64,000 bases of DNA from contig JAUYOG010000026.1 of NCBI GenBank assembly GCA_030695945.1, forward strand, positions 21,906 to 85,905. Direction: 5' to 3'. The notes beneath the pieces were generated by a model that saw only the letters and a list, made by a program, of their open reading frames with translations, did not search any database and was not told the origin of the DNA. This document shows, piece after piece, positions 52,956 to 61,811 of this stretch (its first letter is position 1; the number at the start of each line of letters is the position of its first letter). Source of the DNA: Ramlibacter sp. (GTDB taxonomy: Bacteria; Pseudomonadota; Gammaproteobacteria; Burkholderiales; Burkholderiaceae_C). The position numbers and the translations under genes are program-made.

Positions 52956-54425
52956 TCAGCAGGGTGCGCGCCCGTAGATGTCGCTGAAGCGAACGATGTC
53001 GTCCTCGCCCAGGTACGCGCCGCTTTGCACCTCGATCATCACGAGGTCCAGCACGCCCGGGTTGTCCACGCGGTGCCGCTTGCCCGCAGGAATGTAGGTG
53101 GACTGGTTGGTCATGACGAGGAATTCCTTCTCGTCGCACACCACGCGCGCCGTGCCGCTGACGACGATCCAGTGCTCGCTGCGATGGTGGTGCATCTGCA
53201 GCGACAGCGCCGCGCCCGGCTTGACTTCGATGCGCTTGATCTTGTAGCCCTCGCCGCCCTCGAGCACCGTGTAGGTGCCCCAGGGCCGCATGACGGTTCG
53301 GTGCAGGCGGTAGCTCTCGTGGCCGCGCAGCTTGAGCTGCGCCACCACTTCCTTGACCTGCTGGGCGCTGCCGGCATCGGCCACCAGCAACGCATCCGGC
53401 GTATCCACCACCATCACGCCGCGCAGGCCCACGGCGGCGATCATGCGGTCTTCCGCGCGCACGAAGCAGTCGTCGCAGTCAACCAACAACGAGTCACCAT
53501 GGACACGGTTCCCCCGGTCGTCCTGCGGCACCAGCCCGGCCACTGCGCTCCAGGAGCCGATGTCGTTCCAGGAAAAATGGGTCGGCAGGACCACCAGGTT
53601 GCGGGTGGGTTCCATCACCGCATAGTCGATCGAGATGCTCTCGGCCGCGGCAAATGATTCGGCGGGCAGTTCCGTGAATTGGCCCGTGCGCTCGGCTGCA
53701 GCGACTTCGTCCCAGCAACGTTCCATGCTTTGCGCCAGCCCGGGGCGGTGGATGGCCAGCTCATCCAGCAAGGCGCCCGCGCGCATGCAGAACATGCCGC
53801 TGTTCCACAGGAAATTACCGCTTTCCACGTAGTCCCGCGCCGTTGCCGCGTCCGGTTTCTCGACGAAACGCAGCACCTCACGCGCCTCTCCGCCGTCGAA
53901 GTTCCCGCCCGCCTCGATGTAGCCGTAGCCCGTTTCGGGCGACTCCGGCCGGATCCCGAACGTCACCAGCTTGCCGATCGCGGCCAATGCCGCCGCCTGC
54001 TGCGTCGCACGCATGAACTCCTCGACCGGCTCGATGAGGTGGTCCGCCGGCAGCACAAGCATGATCGCGTTCGGAGACAAGCTGGCCGAGATCCAGTGCG
54101 CCGCCGCGGCAATGGCGGCCGCGGTATTACGCCCCACGGGCTCCAGCAGATAGCCCGCGCTGGTGGACGTGTCTGGACCGAGCGTGCGCGCGACTTCGTC
54201 CTTCGATATGAAATAGTAGTCACGGTTGGTGACGAGGAGCAGCTTGCGGCCAGTGGCGACCTTGGCCGCCCGCTGCACCGTCTTGCCCAGCAGGGTCTGC
54301 CCGTCAGGCAGTTTCATGAACGGCTTGGGATGCCCTTCGCGGGAGACCGGCCACAGGCGCGTGCCCGCGCCCCCGGACAGGATCACGGGGACGATGGGAT
54401 CGGCAATGGATTCGGTTGATTTCAA
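52956..54425 (-). CDS. manC: Mannose-1-phosphate guanylyltransferase / mannose-6-phosphate isomerase
   Basis: A 489-residue bifunctional enzyme. The N-terminal nucleotidyltransferase has VILSGGAGTRLWPVSR, PKPFMKL and FVEKPD. The C-terminal cupin isomerase has PWGTYTVLEGGEGYKIKRIEVKPG, MHHHRSEHWIVVSGTARV and IPAGKRHRVDNPG with metal-binding His and Glu. It supplies GDP-mannose to gmd and rmd. It is close to WbpW and AlgA of Pseudomonas. It belongs to the polysaccharide group, although the CRP-family gene separates it from rmd. Confidence 0.95.
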   Translation of the reverse strand: MKSTESIADPIVPVILSGGAGTRLWPVSREGHPKPFMKLPDGQTLLGKTVQRAAKVATGRKLLLVTNRDYYFISKDEVARTLGPDTSTSAGYLLEPVGRNTAAAIAAAAHWISASLSPNAIMLVLPADHLIEPVEEFMRATQQAAALAAIGKLVTFGIRPESPETGYGYIEAGGNFDGGEAREVLRFVEKPDAATARDYVESGNFLWNSGMFCMRAGALLDELAIHRPGLAQSMERCWDEVAAAERTGQFTELPAESFAAAESISIDYAVMEPTRNLVVLPTHFSWNDIGSWSAVAGLVPQDDRGNRVHGDSLLVDCDDCFVRAEDRMIAAVGLRGVMVVDTPDALLVADAGSAQQVKEVVAQLKLRGHESYRLHRTVMRPWGTYTVLEGGEGYKIKRIEVKPGAALSLQMHHHRSEHWIVVSGTARVVCDEKEFLVMTNQSTYIPAGKRHRVDNPGVLDLVMIEVQSGAYLGEDDIVRFSDIYGRAPC

Positions 54426-54456
54426 CTGTCGCCTTCAATTCGGTGAATAGCCGATT

Positions 54457-55587
54457 CTAGGGAACCACGGCCTGTCCCGCCGCCGCCACGTCCCGGTACG
54501 CCTCGTCGTACGCCCGGGCCATCGCTTCGGCGGTAAAGAGCTTCTCGAACCGCAGCCGGGCCGCCGCGCCCATCTCCAGCGCCCGGTAGGGCTCGTCGAC
54601 CAACTGGTGCATGGCATCGCGCAGCGCTTCCGGGTCGCGTGGCGGCACGGTGCGGCCCGTGAGGCCGTCCACATTGATGAAGGACGTACCGGTGCCGATT
54701 TCGCAGCTGATCATCGGTCGCGCGCACATGGCCGCCTCGACCAGGGACATGCCGAATGCTTCGGAGCGCAGGTCGGAGGGAAACACGAAGCCGCGTGCCA
54801 GCTGCAGCAGGCACATCTTGTCCTCCTCGCCGACGGCGCCCAGGAAGCGCACGTTGTCCAGCCTCTGCCCGGCCGCGGCCTGCTGCAGCGCGCCGGCTTC
54901 CGGCCCCGCGCCGGCGATCACCACCTTGCCCCTGAGGCCGTGCGCGGCCCGCAGCAGGGTGTCGAGCCCCTTGTAGTAGCGCAAGACGCCCACGAACAGG
55001 AAGAACCCCTCGCCGACCATCGAGCGCCAGTGGGCCATCCGCTCGCGCGATGGGGCCGGGTACGTCGATTCGTCGATCCCGTTGGGGATGACGCGCACCT
55101 CGTGCTTCAGCCGCGCCAGCACTGGGCTGCTGTCGCGATATTGCGGCGACGTCGCGACCACCATGCCCGCCGAGCTGAGGAAATGGTTCATCAGGGGCGT
55201 GTAGGCCCGCAACAGGAACTTCTGGCGGACGATGTCGGACTGGTAGGTCACCACGCTGGGCTTGGTGCCGCTCCACAGCAGGTGCAGCAGGTCGGCGAAT
55301 GGCCAGGGAAACTGGTAGTGGACGATGTCGGCCCAACGCATCTGGCGCCGGAAATCCGGCAATGCGGAGAACGAAACCGGGTTGGAAGCGACTTCCGCAG
55401 TCACGCGGCTGCGGTGGACCTCGCCCTCGGGACGTGCCAGCACCGCCGGGTCGGGGTCGGCGCTGAGGGTGAACACGCGGTTCTCGTGCCCCAGCGTTGC
55501 CAACCCCAGCCCCAGCTGCGCGATCACCTGTTCGATGCCGCCGACGGTGTCGGGGTAATAACTTTTGTAGACGTGCAGTACTCTCAT
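54457..55587 (-). CDS. Glycosyltransferase, GT4 family
   Basis: A 376-residue GT-B enzyme with MRVLHVYKSYYPDTVGGIEQVIAQL at the start, then VTYQSDIVRQ, VIPNGIDESTYPAP and FFLFVGVLRYYKGLDTLLRA. The donor-site segment is RGFVFPSDLRSEAFGMSLVEAAMCARPMISCEIGTGTS. The GG-I-E loop and E-x7-E motif are as in WbpX/WbpY-type mannosyl- or rhamnosyltransferases. It lies 31 bases upstream of manC on the same strand. The 90-base gap before it (55588-55677) shows no clear element. Confidence 0.9.
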   Translation of the reverse strand: MRVLHVYKSYYPDTVGGIEQVIAQLGLGLATLGHENRVFTLSADPDPAVLARPEGEVHRSRVTAEVASNPVSFSALPDFRRQMRWADIVHYQFPWPFADLLHLLWSGTKPSVVTYQSDIVRQKFLLRAYTPLMNHFLSSAGMVVATSPQYRDSSPVLARLKHEVRVIPNGIDESTYPAPSRERMAHWRSMVGEGFFLFVGVLRYYKGLDTLLRAAHGLRGKVVIAGAGPEAGALQQAAAGQRLDNVRFLGAVGEEDKMCLLQLARGFVFPSDLRSEAFGMSLVEAAMCARPMISCEIGTGTSFINVDGLTGRTVPPRDPEALRDAMHQLVDEPYRALEMGAAARLRFEKLFTAEAMARAYDEAYRDVAAAGQAVVP

Positions 55588-55677
55588 AGGGCCACGCGTC
55601 GTGGCCCTGCAAATGCACGCGGCCCGGGCGCGGCGCCATTCTAAGCGCTGCGGCCCCCGCGCCCCATTGCGCCGTCT

Positions 55678-57663
55678 TCAGAAGTGGATGCCGCGCATCA
55701 TCTGCTGCATGGCGATCGCCTCGTGCGAGAGCGTGGGCTTGCCTGCCTTGTCGCCCTTGGCGGCGGACGAATCCGGGAACATGCGGAAGCTCGTGTTCAT
55801 CGCAATCTGCGCGACCCGCGGCAGCAGCGCGTGCAGCAGCTGGCCGGTCGTGCCCAGCCGCGTCGCGATGCGCACCGGCTTGGAGATACAGGCGTCGGCG
55901 ATCATGTCGGCGGCTTCTTCCGGCGCGAGCGTGGGGACGTTCTTGTAGATCTGCGTCGGCGCGATCATGGGCGTGCGGACCAGCGGCATGTTGATGGTGG
56001 TGAAACTCACGCCCTGGTCGGCGAACTCGCTGGACGCGCAGCGCGTCCACGCGTCCAGCGCGGCCTTGCTCGCGACATACGCCGAGAAACGCGGCGCATT
56101 GGTCAGCACGCCGATCGAGCTGATGTTGACCACGTGGCCCTTGCGCTTTTCCACCATGCCCGGCAGCAGGCCCATGGTCACGCGCAGGCAGCCGAAGTAG
56201 TTCAGCTGCATGGTGCGCTCGAAGTCGTGGAAGCGGTCGTAGCTCGACTCGATCGCGCGGCGGATGGAGCGGCCGGCGTTGTTGATCAGGAAGTCGACGC
56301 CGCCGTGGTTTTGCACCAGCAGCGCGACGAAGCGGTCGCAATCGGCCATGTCGGCGATGTCGGCGGCATAGGCGATGAACTCATAGCCCTTGGCTCTTGC
56401 TTCCTTGCAGGCCTCGTCCAGCTTGTCCTGGTCGCGGCCGCAGATGATGGTGATGGCGCCGGCCTCCGCGAACTTGTGCGCGGCCGCCAGGCCGATGCCC
56501 GAGGAGCCGCCGGTGACCAGCACGACCTTGCCGCCCACCGTGCCGCGCAGGCTGCGGTCGATGTGCAGGTCCGGGTCGAGGTGGCGCTCCCAGTAGTCCC
56601 ACAGGCGCCAGGCGTAATCCTTCAGGTTCGGCACCTCGATGCCCGAGCCCTTGAGCGCTGCGGCCGTGTCGCGGTTGTCGAAGCGCGTGGGGTAGTTGAC
56701 GAAGGTGAGGATGTCCTCGGGCAGCCCCAGGTCCTTCATGACGGCGTTGCGGATGCGCCGCACCGGGGCCACCGCCATCAGACCTTTCTTGACGCTCTTG
56801 GGAATGAACCCGAGCAGCGCCGCGTTGATGAACAGGTTCATCCTGGGCGCATGCGCCGCGCGGCTGAAGATGTCGAGCACGTCGCCGACGCGCAAGCCCA
56901 CCGGGTCCACGAGATGGAAGCAGCGCTTGTCGATGTCGGGCTTGTGGCTGATGTGGTCGAGCGCATCGACGACGAAGTCGACCGGCACGATGTTCACGCG
57001 CCCGCCCTCCAGGCCCACGGCCGGCATCCACGGCGGCAGCAGCTGGCGCATGCGCTGGATGAGCTTGAAGAAGTAGTAGGGGCCGTCGATCTTGTCCATC
57101 TCGCCGGTCCGGCTGTCCCCGACCACCATCGCCGGACGGTACACCGACCACGGCACCTTGCACTCCTTGCGCACGATCTTCTCGCTCTCGTGCTTGGTGA
57201 GGAAGTACGGGTGTTCGTAGTTCTCCGCTTCCTCGAACATGTCCTCGCGGAACACGCCTTCGTACAGGCCGGCGGCCGCGATCGACGACACATGGTGGAA
57301 GTGCCCGGCGTCGATGGCCTTGGCGAACTCCACCGTGTTGCGCGTCCCCTCGATGTTGACGGCGATCTGGCTCTCCGCGTCGGCGCCCAGGTCGTACACC
57401 GCGGCCAGGTGGTAGAAGTGGTCGACCTGGCCTTTCAGCTTCTTCACTTCGTCGCCGGCGACGCCCAGCTTCTTCGCCGTCAGGTCACCGAACACGGGGA
57501 TCGCCCGCGCGGCGGAAACGCCCCAGAACTCGCGCAGCTCCGCGACCTTGGCTTCGCTTTCCTTGCGCAGCAGGAAGTGCACCACCGACCCCTTGCGCTC
57601 GAGCAGCTTCCTGACTAGGCGCTTGCCGATGAATCCGGTCGCGCCGGTGACGAAATATTGCAT
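55678..57663 (-). CDS. Two-domain fatty acyl-CoA reductase (FAR), alcohol-forming type
   Basis: A 661-residue fusion. Residues 1 to about 365 form an extended SDR/male-sterility-type reductase (MQYFVTGATGFIGKRLVRKLLERKG, HLAAVYDLGADAES, VSSIAAAGLYEGVFREDMFEEAE, GGRVNIVPVDFVVDALDHI). Residues about 370-640 are a second classical SDR (VLVTGGSSGIGLAAAHKF, NNAGRSIRRAIE, ISSIGVLTNAPRFSAYVASK). Length and sequence, from memory, closely follow the 661-residue Marinobacter enzyme that reduces acyl-CoA to fatty alcohol. With the wax ester synthase 4 kb away it suggests wax ester synthesis. The ATG at 57663 is used. Confidence 0.88.
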   Translation of the reverse strand: MQYFVTGATGFIGKRLVRKLLERKGSVVHFLLRKESEAKVAELREFWGVSAARAIPVFGDLTAKKLGVAGDEVKKLKGQVDHFYHLAAVYDLGADAESQIAVNIEGTRNTVEFAKAIDAGHFHHVSSIAAAGLYEGVFREDMFEEAENYEHPYFLTKHESEKIVRKECKVPWSVYRPAMVVGDSRTGEMDKIDGPYYFFKLIQRMRQLLPPWMPAVGLEGGRVNIVPVDFVVDALDHISHKPDIDKRCFHLVDPVGLRVGDVLDIFSRAAHAPRMNLFINAALLGFIPKSVKKGLMAVAPVRRIRNAVMKDLGLPEDILTFVNYPTRFDNRDTAAALKGSGIEVPNLKDYAWRLWDYWERHLDPDLHIDRSLRGTVGGKVVLVTGGSSGIGLAAAHKFAEAGAITIICGRDQDKLDEACKEARAKGYEFIAYAADIADMADCDRFVALLVQNHGGVDFLINNAGRSIRRAIESSYDRFHDFERTMQLNYFGCLRVTMGLLPGMVEKRKGHVVNISSIGVLTNAPRFSAYVASKAALDAWTRCASSEFADQGVSFTTINMPLVRTPMIAPTQIYKNVPTLAPEEAADMIADACISKPVRIATRLGTTGQLLHALLPRVAQIAMNTSFRMFPDSSAAKGDKAGKPTLSHEAIAMQQMMRGIHF

Positions 57664-57773
57664 GGGGGTTCTCCAGATAGCTTGTTGGTATCGGCTGCGG
57701 CCATTCTTGCCCAAAGCCGGGAGCCGATCATTCCGCACAAACCCGTGACGGCTTTGGGGTCGGCCCCTAGCGC

Positions 57774-57793
57774 TTTAGGAGGCGGCCCCTAAA
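57774..57793. promoter_or_regulatory. Inverted repeat in the divergent FAR-phasin promoter region
   Basis: TTTAGG and CCTAAA flank an eight-base GC-rich centre, and an overlapping pair CCTA...TAGG begins just before it. A related block, TTTGGGGTCGGCCCCTA, precedes it by a few bases. It lies 69 bases before the phasin start in the 198-base divergent gap. The TetR-family regulator encoded at 59724 is a candidate binder. The rest of the gap shows no other clear signal. Confidence 0.5.
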
Positions 57794-57861
57794 CCCGTGG
57801 CGCGCCCCGGCTTACATTGCGTCCATGCGCCGCTCCGGGCGGTGCGCCCCTCAACCCACGC

Positions 57862-58371
57862 ATGGAGGCCACCTTGGTCACTAAACTTCGAAAAACCACC
57901 ACCGCCGACACGAAGACCGGCGCGCAACTGTCGGGCACCGTCAAGGAGTCGGCGCAGCAGATCTGGCTGGCAGGCCTGGGCGCATTCGCGAAAGCGCAGG
58001 AAGAAGGCGGCAAGGTGTTCGAGGCCCTGGTGAAGGAAGGCACGTCCATCCAGCGCAAGACCCAGGCGGCGGCCGAGGAAAAGATCTCGGAGGCGACCAA
58101 CCGCATGGCCAGCATGGCCACCGACATCTCCTCCAAGGCCTCCGGCCAATGGGACAAGCTGGAAAACATCTTCGAGGAGCGCGTGTCCAAGGCGCTGAAC
58201 AAGCTGGGTGTTCCCTCGGCCAAGGACATCGACGTGCTGATCGCGCGCATCGAGGAACTCAATCGCAGCGTCGCCAGGCTGAGCGCCAAGTCGGCGGCCA
58301 CGACGCGCGCCAAGGCCGGCGGGGCCGCCAAGCCCGCAGCGAAGCGGGCCTCGGCACGCAAGTCGGCCTGA
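57862..58371 (+). CDS. Phasin family protein, PhaF/PhaI-like
   Basis: A 169-residue protein. The central helical part matches phasins (GTVKESAQQIWLAGLGAFAKAQEEGGKVFEALVKEG and NRMASMATDI), with heptad-like coiled coil near residues 100-140. The Ala/Lys-rich tail (KPAAKRASARKSA) recalls the DNA-binding tail of PhaF. Phasins coat polyhydroxyalkanoate granules and may also coat lipid bodies. It may start at the ATG at 57862, or at the TTG at 57874 that follows GGAGG at the right distance. A strong terminator follows. Confidence 0.87.
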   Translation: MEATLVTKLRKTTTADTKTGAQLSGTVKESAQQIWLAGLGAFAKAQEEGGKVFEALVKEGTSIQRKTQAAAEEKISEATNRMASMATDISSKASGQWDKLENIFEERVSKALNKLGVPSAKDIDVLIARIEELNRSVARLSAKSAATTRAKAGGAAKPAAKRASARKSA

Positions 58372-58393
58372 CGGCGGCCACTGCACCGCATGC

Positions 58394-58419
58394 AAGGCGC
58401 TTCGGCGCCTTTCTTTTTG
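58394..58419 (+). terminator. Rho-independent terminator after the phasin gene
   Basis: AAGGCGC, a TTCG tetraloop and GCGCCTT form a seven-base-pair stem followed by TCTTTTT. It lies 22 bases after the phasin stop and separates it from the patatin-like gene. Confidence 0.93.
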
Positions 58420-58479
58420 CCGGCCTGATTGCTGCATCGCAACAAGGAGTCCCATGCAAGCACCCTACACTGCCCTTTC

Positions 58480-59721
58480 ATGAGAAAGAATAAACGGACC
58501 CCACCGAAGATCGCGCTGGCGCTCGCCGGCGGCGGGCCATTGGGCGCCATTTACGAGATCGGGGCCCTGTGCGCGCTGGAAGAAGCGCTCGTCGGGCTGG
58601 ATTTCACGAAGCTGCATCACTACGTGGGCGTCTCGGCAGGTGGTTTCATCGCCGCGGGCCTGGCCAACGGCATGTCGCCGCGAGAGCTGTGCGCCGCTTT
58701 CATCGAATGCGCCGACGGCGCCAGCGAGGTGTTCGACCCTTCCTGGCTGATGGTGCCCGCGTACGACGAGTTCGCCCGGCGCGCCATTATGTTCCCCGGC
58801 CTGGCGGCCTCGGCGCTCTGGCGCGCCACCTTCGGGCGCAAGACCCTCACCCAGGCGATCGAGAGGCTGGGCCCGAGCCTGCCGACAGGCATCTTCTCGA
58901 ACGAACAGATCGACCTGCGGCTCGCGCGCGTGTTCTCGCGGTCCGGGCGCACCAACGATTTCCGCGACCTCAAGACCCGCCTCACGCTGGTCGCCACGAA
59001 CCTCGACACCGGCGAAGCCGCGCCGTTCGGCCGGCCCGGCTGGGACCACGTGCCCATCTCCAAGGCGGTGCAGGCGAGTTCGGCGCTCCCCGGGCTCTTT
59101 CCACCCGTGGAGATCGACGACCAATATTTCGTCGACGGCGCGTTGAAGAAGACGATGCACGCATCGGTCGCCCTGGAGGACGGCGTGGACCTCATGATCT
59201 GCCTGAACCCGCTGGTTCCCTTCAATTCCACCGAACCCGAGACGGCCAGGGTCATGCGGCGCGGCCTGCCGGGGGACAGCCGCGGCATCCCCCGCATCGT
59301 CGATGGCGGGTTGCCGGTGGTGCTCAGCCAGACGTTCCGTTCCATGATCCATTCGCGGATGGAACTGGGCATGAAGAACTACGAACGCGCGTATCCCGAC
59401 ACCGACATCCTGTTGATCGAGCCCGACCATCGCGACCCGGAGCTGTACCTGGCCAACACCTTCAGCTACGGTCGGCGCCGCCAGCTCGCCGAACACGCCT
59501 ACCAGCAGACACGCAGCATGCTTCGCTCTCGGCGCACGCGCCTTTCGGCCCAGCTGCTGCGGCACGGCATCCGCCTGGACATGGACGCGCTGGAAGACCC
59601 GCGCCGGCACCTCGTCGCCGCGCCGAAGCCGCCCACCCGCATCGGCCAGGCCATCGCGTCGCTGCAGGAGGTGATGGATGACCTCGGCCACGCGGTCCAC
59701 GGCCCCGCACACGCGACCTGA
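58480..59721 (+). CDS. Patatin-like phospholipase
   Basis: A 413-residue protein of the patatin family. The oxyanion loop LALAGGGPLGAIYEIG (about residues 13-28), the nucleophile elbow GVSAGG with Ser52 and the catalytic Asp in YFVDGALKK are all present. These enzymes free fatty acids from phospholipids or neutral lipids, and some act at granule surfaces. I start at the ATG at 58480 (MRKNKRTPPK); the frame extends about 17 codons upstream. It lies two bases before the TetR gene and so shares its transcript. Confidence 0.92.
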   Translation: MRKNKRTPPKIALALAGGGPLGAIYEIGALCALEEALVGLDFTKLHHYVGVSAGGFIAAGLANGMSPRELCAAFIECADGASEVFDPSWLMVPAYDEFARRAIMFPGLAASALWRATFGRKTLTQAIERLGPSLPTGIFSNEQIDLRLARVFSRSGRTNDFRDLKTRLTLVATNLDTGEAAPFGRPGWDHVPISKAVQASSALPGLFPPVEIDDQYFVDGALKKTMHASVALEDGVDLMICLNPLVPFNSTEPETARVMRRGLPGDSRGIPRIVDGGLPVVLSQTFRSMIHSRMELGMKNYERAYPDTDILLIEPDHRDPELYLANTFSYGRRRQLAEHAYQQTRSMLRSRRTRLSAQLLRHGIRLDMDALEDPRRHLVAAPKPPTRIGQAIASLQEVMDDLGHAVHGPAHAT

Positions 59722-59723
59722 GC

Positions 59724-60386
59724 ATGGCCAAGAAAGCTCCCCGTCGCACGGCCGAGCGCATCCTGGAGGTGACGCTGGACCTGTTCAACCGCTTCGGCGA
59801 GCCGAATGTCTCGACGACGCTGATCTCGGCCGAGCTCAACATCAGTCCCGGCAACCTGTACTACCACTATCCCGCGAAGGACGAGCTGATCAACTCGCTG
59901 TTCGACCGCTATGAACGGTCCTTGAGCGAGTTGCTGAACGCGAGCGACGGCGTGCGGGACGTGGAGGACGCGTGGTTCTTCATGCACACGCTGTTCGAGC
60001 TGATCTGGCAATACCGCTTCCTCTACCGCGACCTGAACGACCTGCTGTCGAAGAACCGGCGCCTGGAGACGCATTTCCAGTGGGTGCTGAAGAACAAGAC
60101 CCGCGCGATCAGGGCCATGCTGGACGGCATGAGCCGCTCGGGCGCCGTGAGCATCGACTCGCGCGAAGTGGAGGCGACGGCCACCAGCATGGTGGTCGTG
60201 CTCACCTACTGGCTGAGTTACGAATACGTGCGCGACCCGCGGCGGGCGCTGGAGCCCGAGAGCGCCCAGCTGGCCTTGCTGCGCGGTGCGCATCATGTGC
60301 TTAATCTGCTGGTGCCCTACCTGGAACAGGGCCAACGCATGCACCTGCTGGGGCTGATCGCGGCATACAGCAACCCGGCGAGCTGA
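59724..60386 (+). CDS. TetR family transcriptional regulator
   Basis: A 220-residue TetR protein. The HTH (about residues 13-55) reads ERILEVTLDLFNRFGEPNVSTTLISAELNISPGNLYYHYPAKDELINSLFDRYE. The rest is helical with a conserved FRFLYRDLNDLL-like stretch, seen in regulators near fatty-acid and PHA genes. Its ATG at 59724 is two bases after the patatin stop. It may control the phasin, FAR or its own operon; the inverted repeat at 57774 is a possible site. Its ligand may be an acyl-CoA. Confidence 0.92.
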   Translation: MAKKAPRRTAERILEVTLDLFNRFGEPNVSTTLISAELNISPGNLYYHYPAKDELINSLFDRYERSLSELLNASDGVRDVEDAWFFMHTLFELIWQYRFLYRDLNDLLSKNRRLETHFQWVLKNKTRAIRAMLDGMSRSGAVSIDSREVEATATSMVVVLTYWLSYEYVRDPRRALEPESAQLALLRGAHHVLNLLVPYLEQGQRMHLLGLIAAYSNPAS

Positions 60387-60402
60387 CAAGAAGGAGACAA
60401 GC

Positions 60403-61176
60403 ATGGCGAAGTGGACCGCTTTCCCCCACCTCGGCGAATACCCGTTCGATGCCGCGAGCGTGAAGAAGCACTGGGCGAGGCTGCACGCCGGCGACGCCGA
60501 AGCCCTGCCCAAGGACCGCACCGTGCTCGAAGCCTGGGCGCTGTTCCACAGCGGCGAGTTCCAGAAAGCGGCCGAGGCCGGGCTCGCGGCCGGCGGCGAC
60601 GGTATGACGGTCGCGAACAAGGCCACGGCCATCTATGCGAATTACCTGGAAAAGAAGGAAAAGAACAAGCTGGACCTGTTCATGGAAGTGGCGCAGCGCG
60701 CCGAGGCGCAGTCCGCCGAGGACTCCAAGAATCCCAACGCCTGGTACTGGCAGGCGTACTGCCTCGGCCGCTACAGCCAGGGCATCAGCGTCGCGAAGGC
60801 GCTGGCGCAGGGCCTGGGCACCAAGGTGAAGGATGCGCTGGAAAAGACCATCAAGCTGCAGCCCAAGCATGCGGATGCGCACATCGCCCTGGCGGCATTC
60901 CATTCGGAAGTGATCGACAAGGTCGGCTCGCTGATCGGCGGGATGACCTACGGGGCGAAGCGCGAAACCGGGCTGAGGCTGTACCAGGACGCCCTCAAGC
61001 TCAACCCGAACTCCGCCATCGCGATGATCGAGTACGCCAACGGGATGGTGATGCTCGAGGGCGACCGCCGGATGAAGGAAGCCACGAAACTCTACGAACA
61101 GGCCGCGGCCAGCAAGCCGATGGACGCCATGGAACGACTGGACGTGGAGCTGGCCAAGGCCGAACTGGCCGATTGA
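60403..61176 (+). CDS. TPR-like helical protein of unknown function
   Basis: A 257-residue soluble protein made of helices with TPR character (EAWALFHSGEFQKAAEAGLAAG, AEDSKNPNAWYWQAYCLGRYSQG, LQPKHADAHIALAAFHSEVIDKVG, LNPNSAIAMIEYANGMVMLEGD). No signal peptide or membrane segment is seen. The ATG at 60403 follows AAGGAG and lies 16 bases after the TetR stop, so it is in the same operon. It may scaffold a lipid-related complex, but I do not recognise a characterised family. Confidence 0.82.
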   Translation: MAKWTAFPHLGEYPFDAASVKKHWARLHAGDAEALPKDRTVLEAWALFHSGEFQKAAEAGLAAGGDGMTVANKATAIYANYLEKKEKNKLDLFMEVAQRAEAQSAEDSKNPNAWYWQAYCLGRYSQGISVAKALAQGLGTKVKDALEKTIKLQPKHADAHIALAAFHSEVIDKVGSLIGGMTYGAKRETGLRLYQDALKLNPNSAIAMIEYANGMVMLEGDRRMKEATKLYEQAAASKPMDAMERLDVELAKAELAD

Positions 61177-61246
61177 GCCGGGCGCCGCCCGATTTCGCGC
61201 CGCCCGCCTACAGACGGCTTCCGCGTTCTCGCGCACGATGGCGCGC

Positions 61247-61714
61247 ATGAACATTTTCGAAGCGCTGCGCCTGTCGCACGAGACCCAGCGGGCCCTGGCC
61301 ACCCAGATCCTCGCGACGCAAGGCGACTCGCCCGAACGAAACCGGCTGTTCCTCGATTTCAAGCGTGAGCTCGCAGCGCATGCAGCCGCGGAGGAGCGTT
61401 GCTTCTACAGCCCCTTGATCGCCTTCGACGAGTCGATGGCGCAGGCCCGCCACGGCATGGCCGAACACCACGAGATGGACGAGCTGGTGGACGAGCTCAA
61501 CAAGATGGAGTTCAGCTCGCCGGGCTGGCTGGCGCACTTCCGGAAGCTGCACGACAAGGTGTACCACCACCTGGAAGATGAGGAGCACGCGATCTTCCAG
61601 CTGGCCGGCAAGGTGCTGACCGAAGCGCAGAAGAACTCGCTGGCAAAGGACTACGAAGCCGAGTTCGCCACCTTCCGGCTGGGGGAGATGCCGATCAATT
61701 CGGCGGAGGGCTAA
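61247..61714 (+). CDS. Hemerythrin-like HHE-domain protein
   Basis: A 155-residue four-helix protein with the spaced His/Glu ligands of hemerythrin HHE domains: LRLSHETQRAL, AHAAAEERCFYSPL, HGMAEHHEMDELVDEL and KLHDKVYHHLEDEEHAIF. Such domains bind a di-iron centre and take part in oxygen, nitric-oxide or iron handling. The ATG at 61247 is chosen; another at 61238 would add three residues. It follows the TPR gene by 70 bases and faces the wax ester synthase gene. No clear link to lipid storage is visible. Confidence 0.88.
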   Translation: MNIFEALRLSHETQRALATQILATQGDSPERNRLFLDFKRELAAHAAAEERCFYSPLIAFDESMAQARHGMAEHHEMDELVDELNKMEFSSPGWLAHFRKLHDKVYHHLEDEEHAIFQLAGKVLTEAQKNSLAKDYEAEFATFRLGEMPINSAEG

Positions 61715-61732
61715 TCCGCGTAGGGCGAGGGG

Positions 61733-61798
61733 CCCCGCGTGCGGGGATCGACCCGCGCATTTGCCCTTGAGCCTTTGCGGGCTCGATGCCCGCAAGGG
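61733..61798. terminator. Two hairpins between convergent hemerythrin and wax ester synthase genes
   Basis: CCCCGC-GT-GCGGGG (61733-61746) is a perfect six-base-pair hairpin. A longer one pairs CCTTTGCGGGC (61772-61782) with GCCCGCAAGGG (61788-61798) around TCGAT, with one G-T pair. The genes converge here, so they probably serve as terminators in both directions, though U-tracts are weak. Confidence 0.65.
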
Positions 61799-61811
61799 CG
61801 AACCACGCGCG

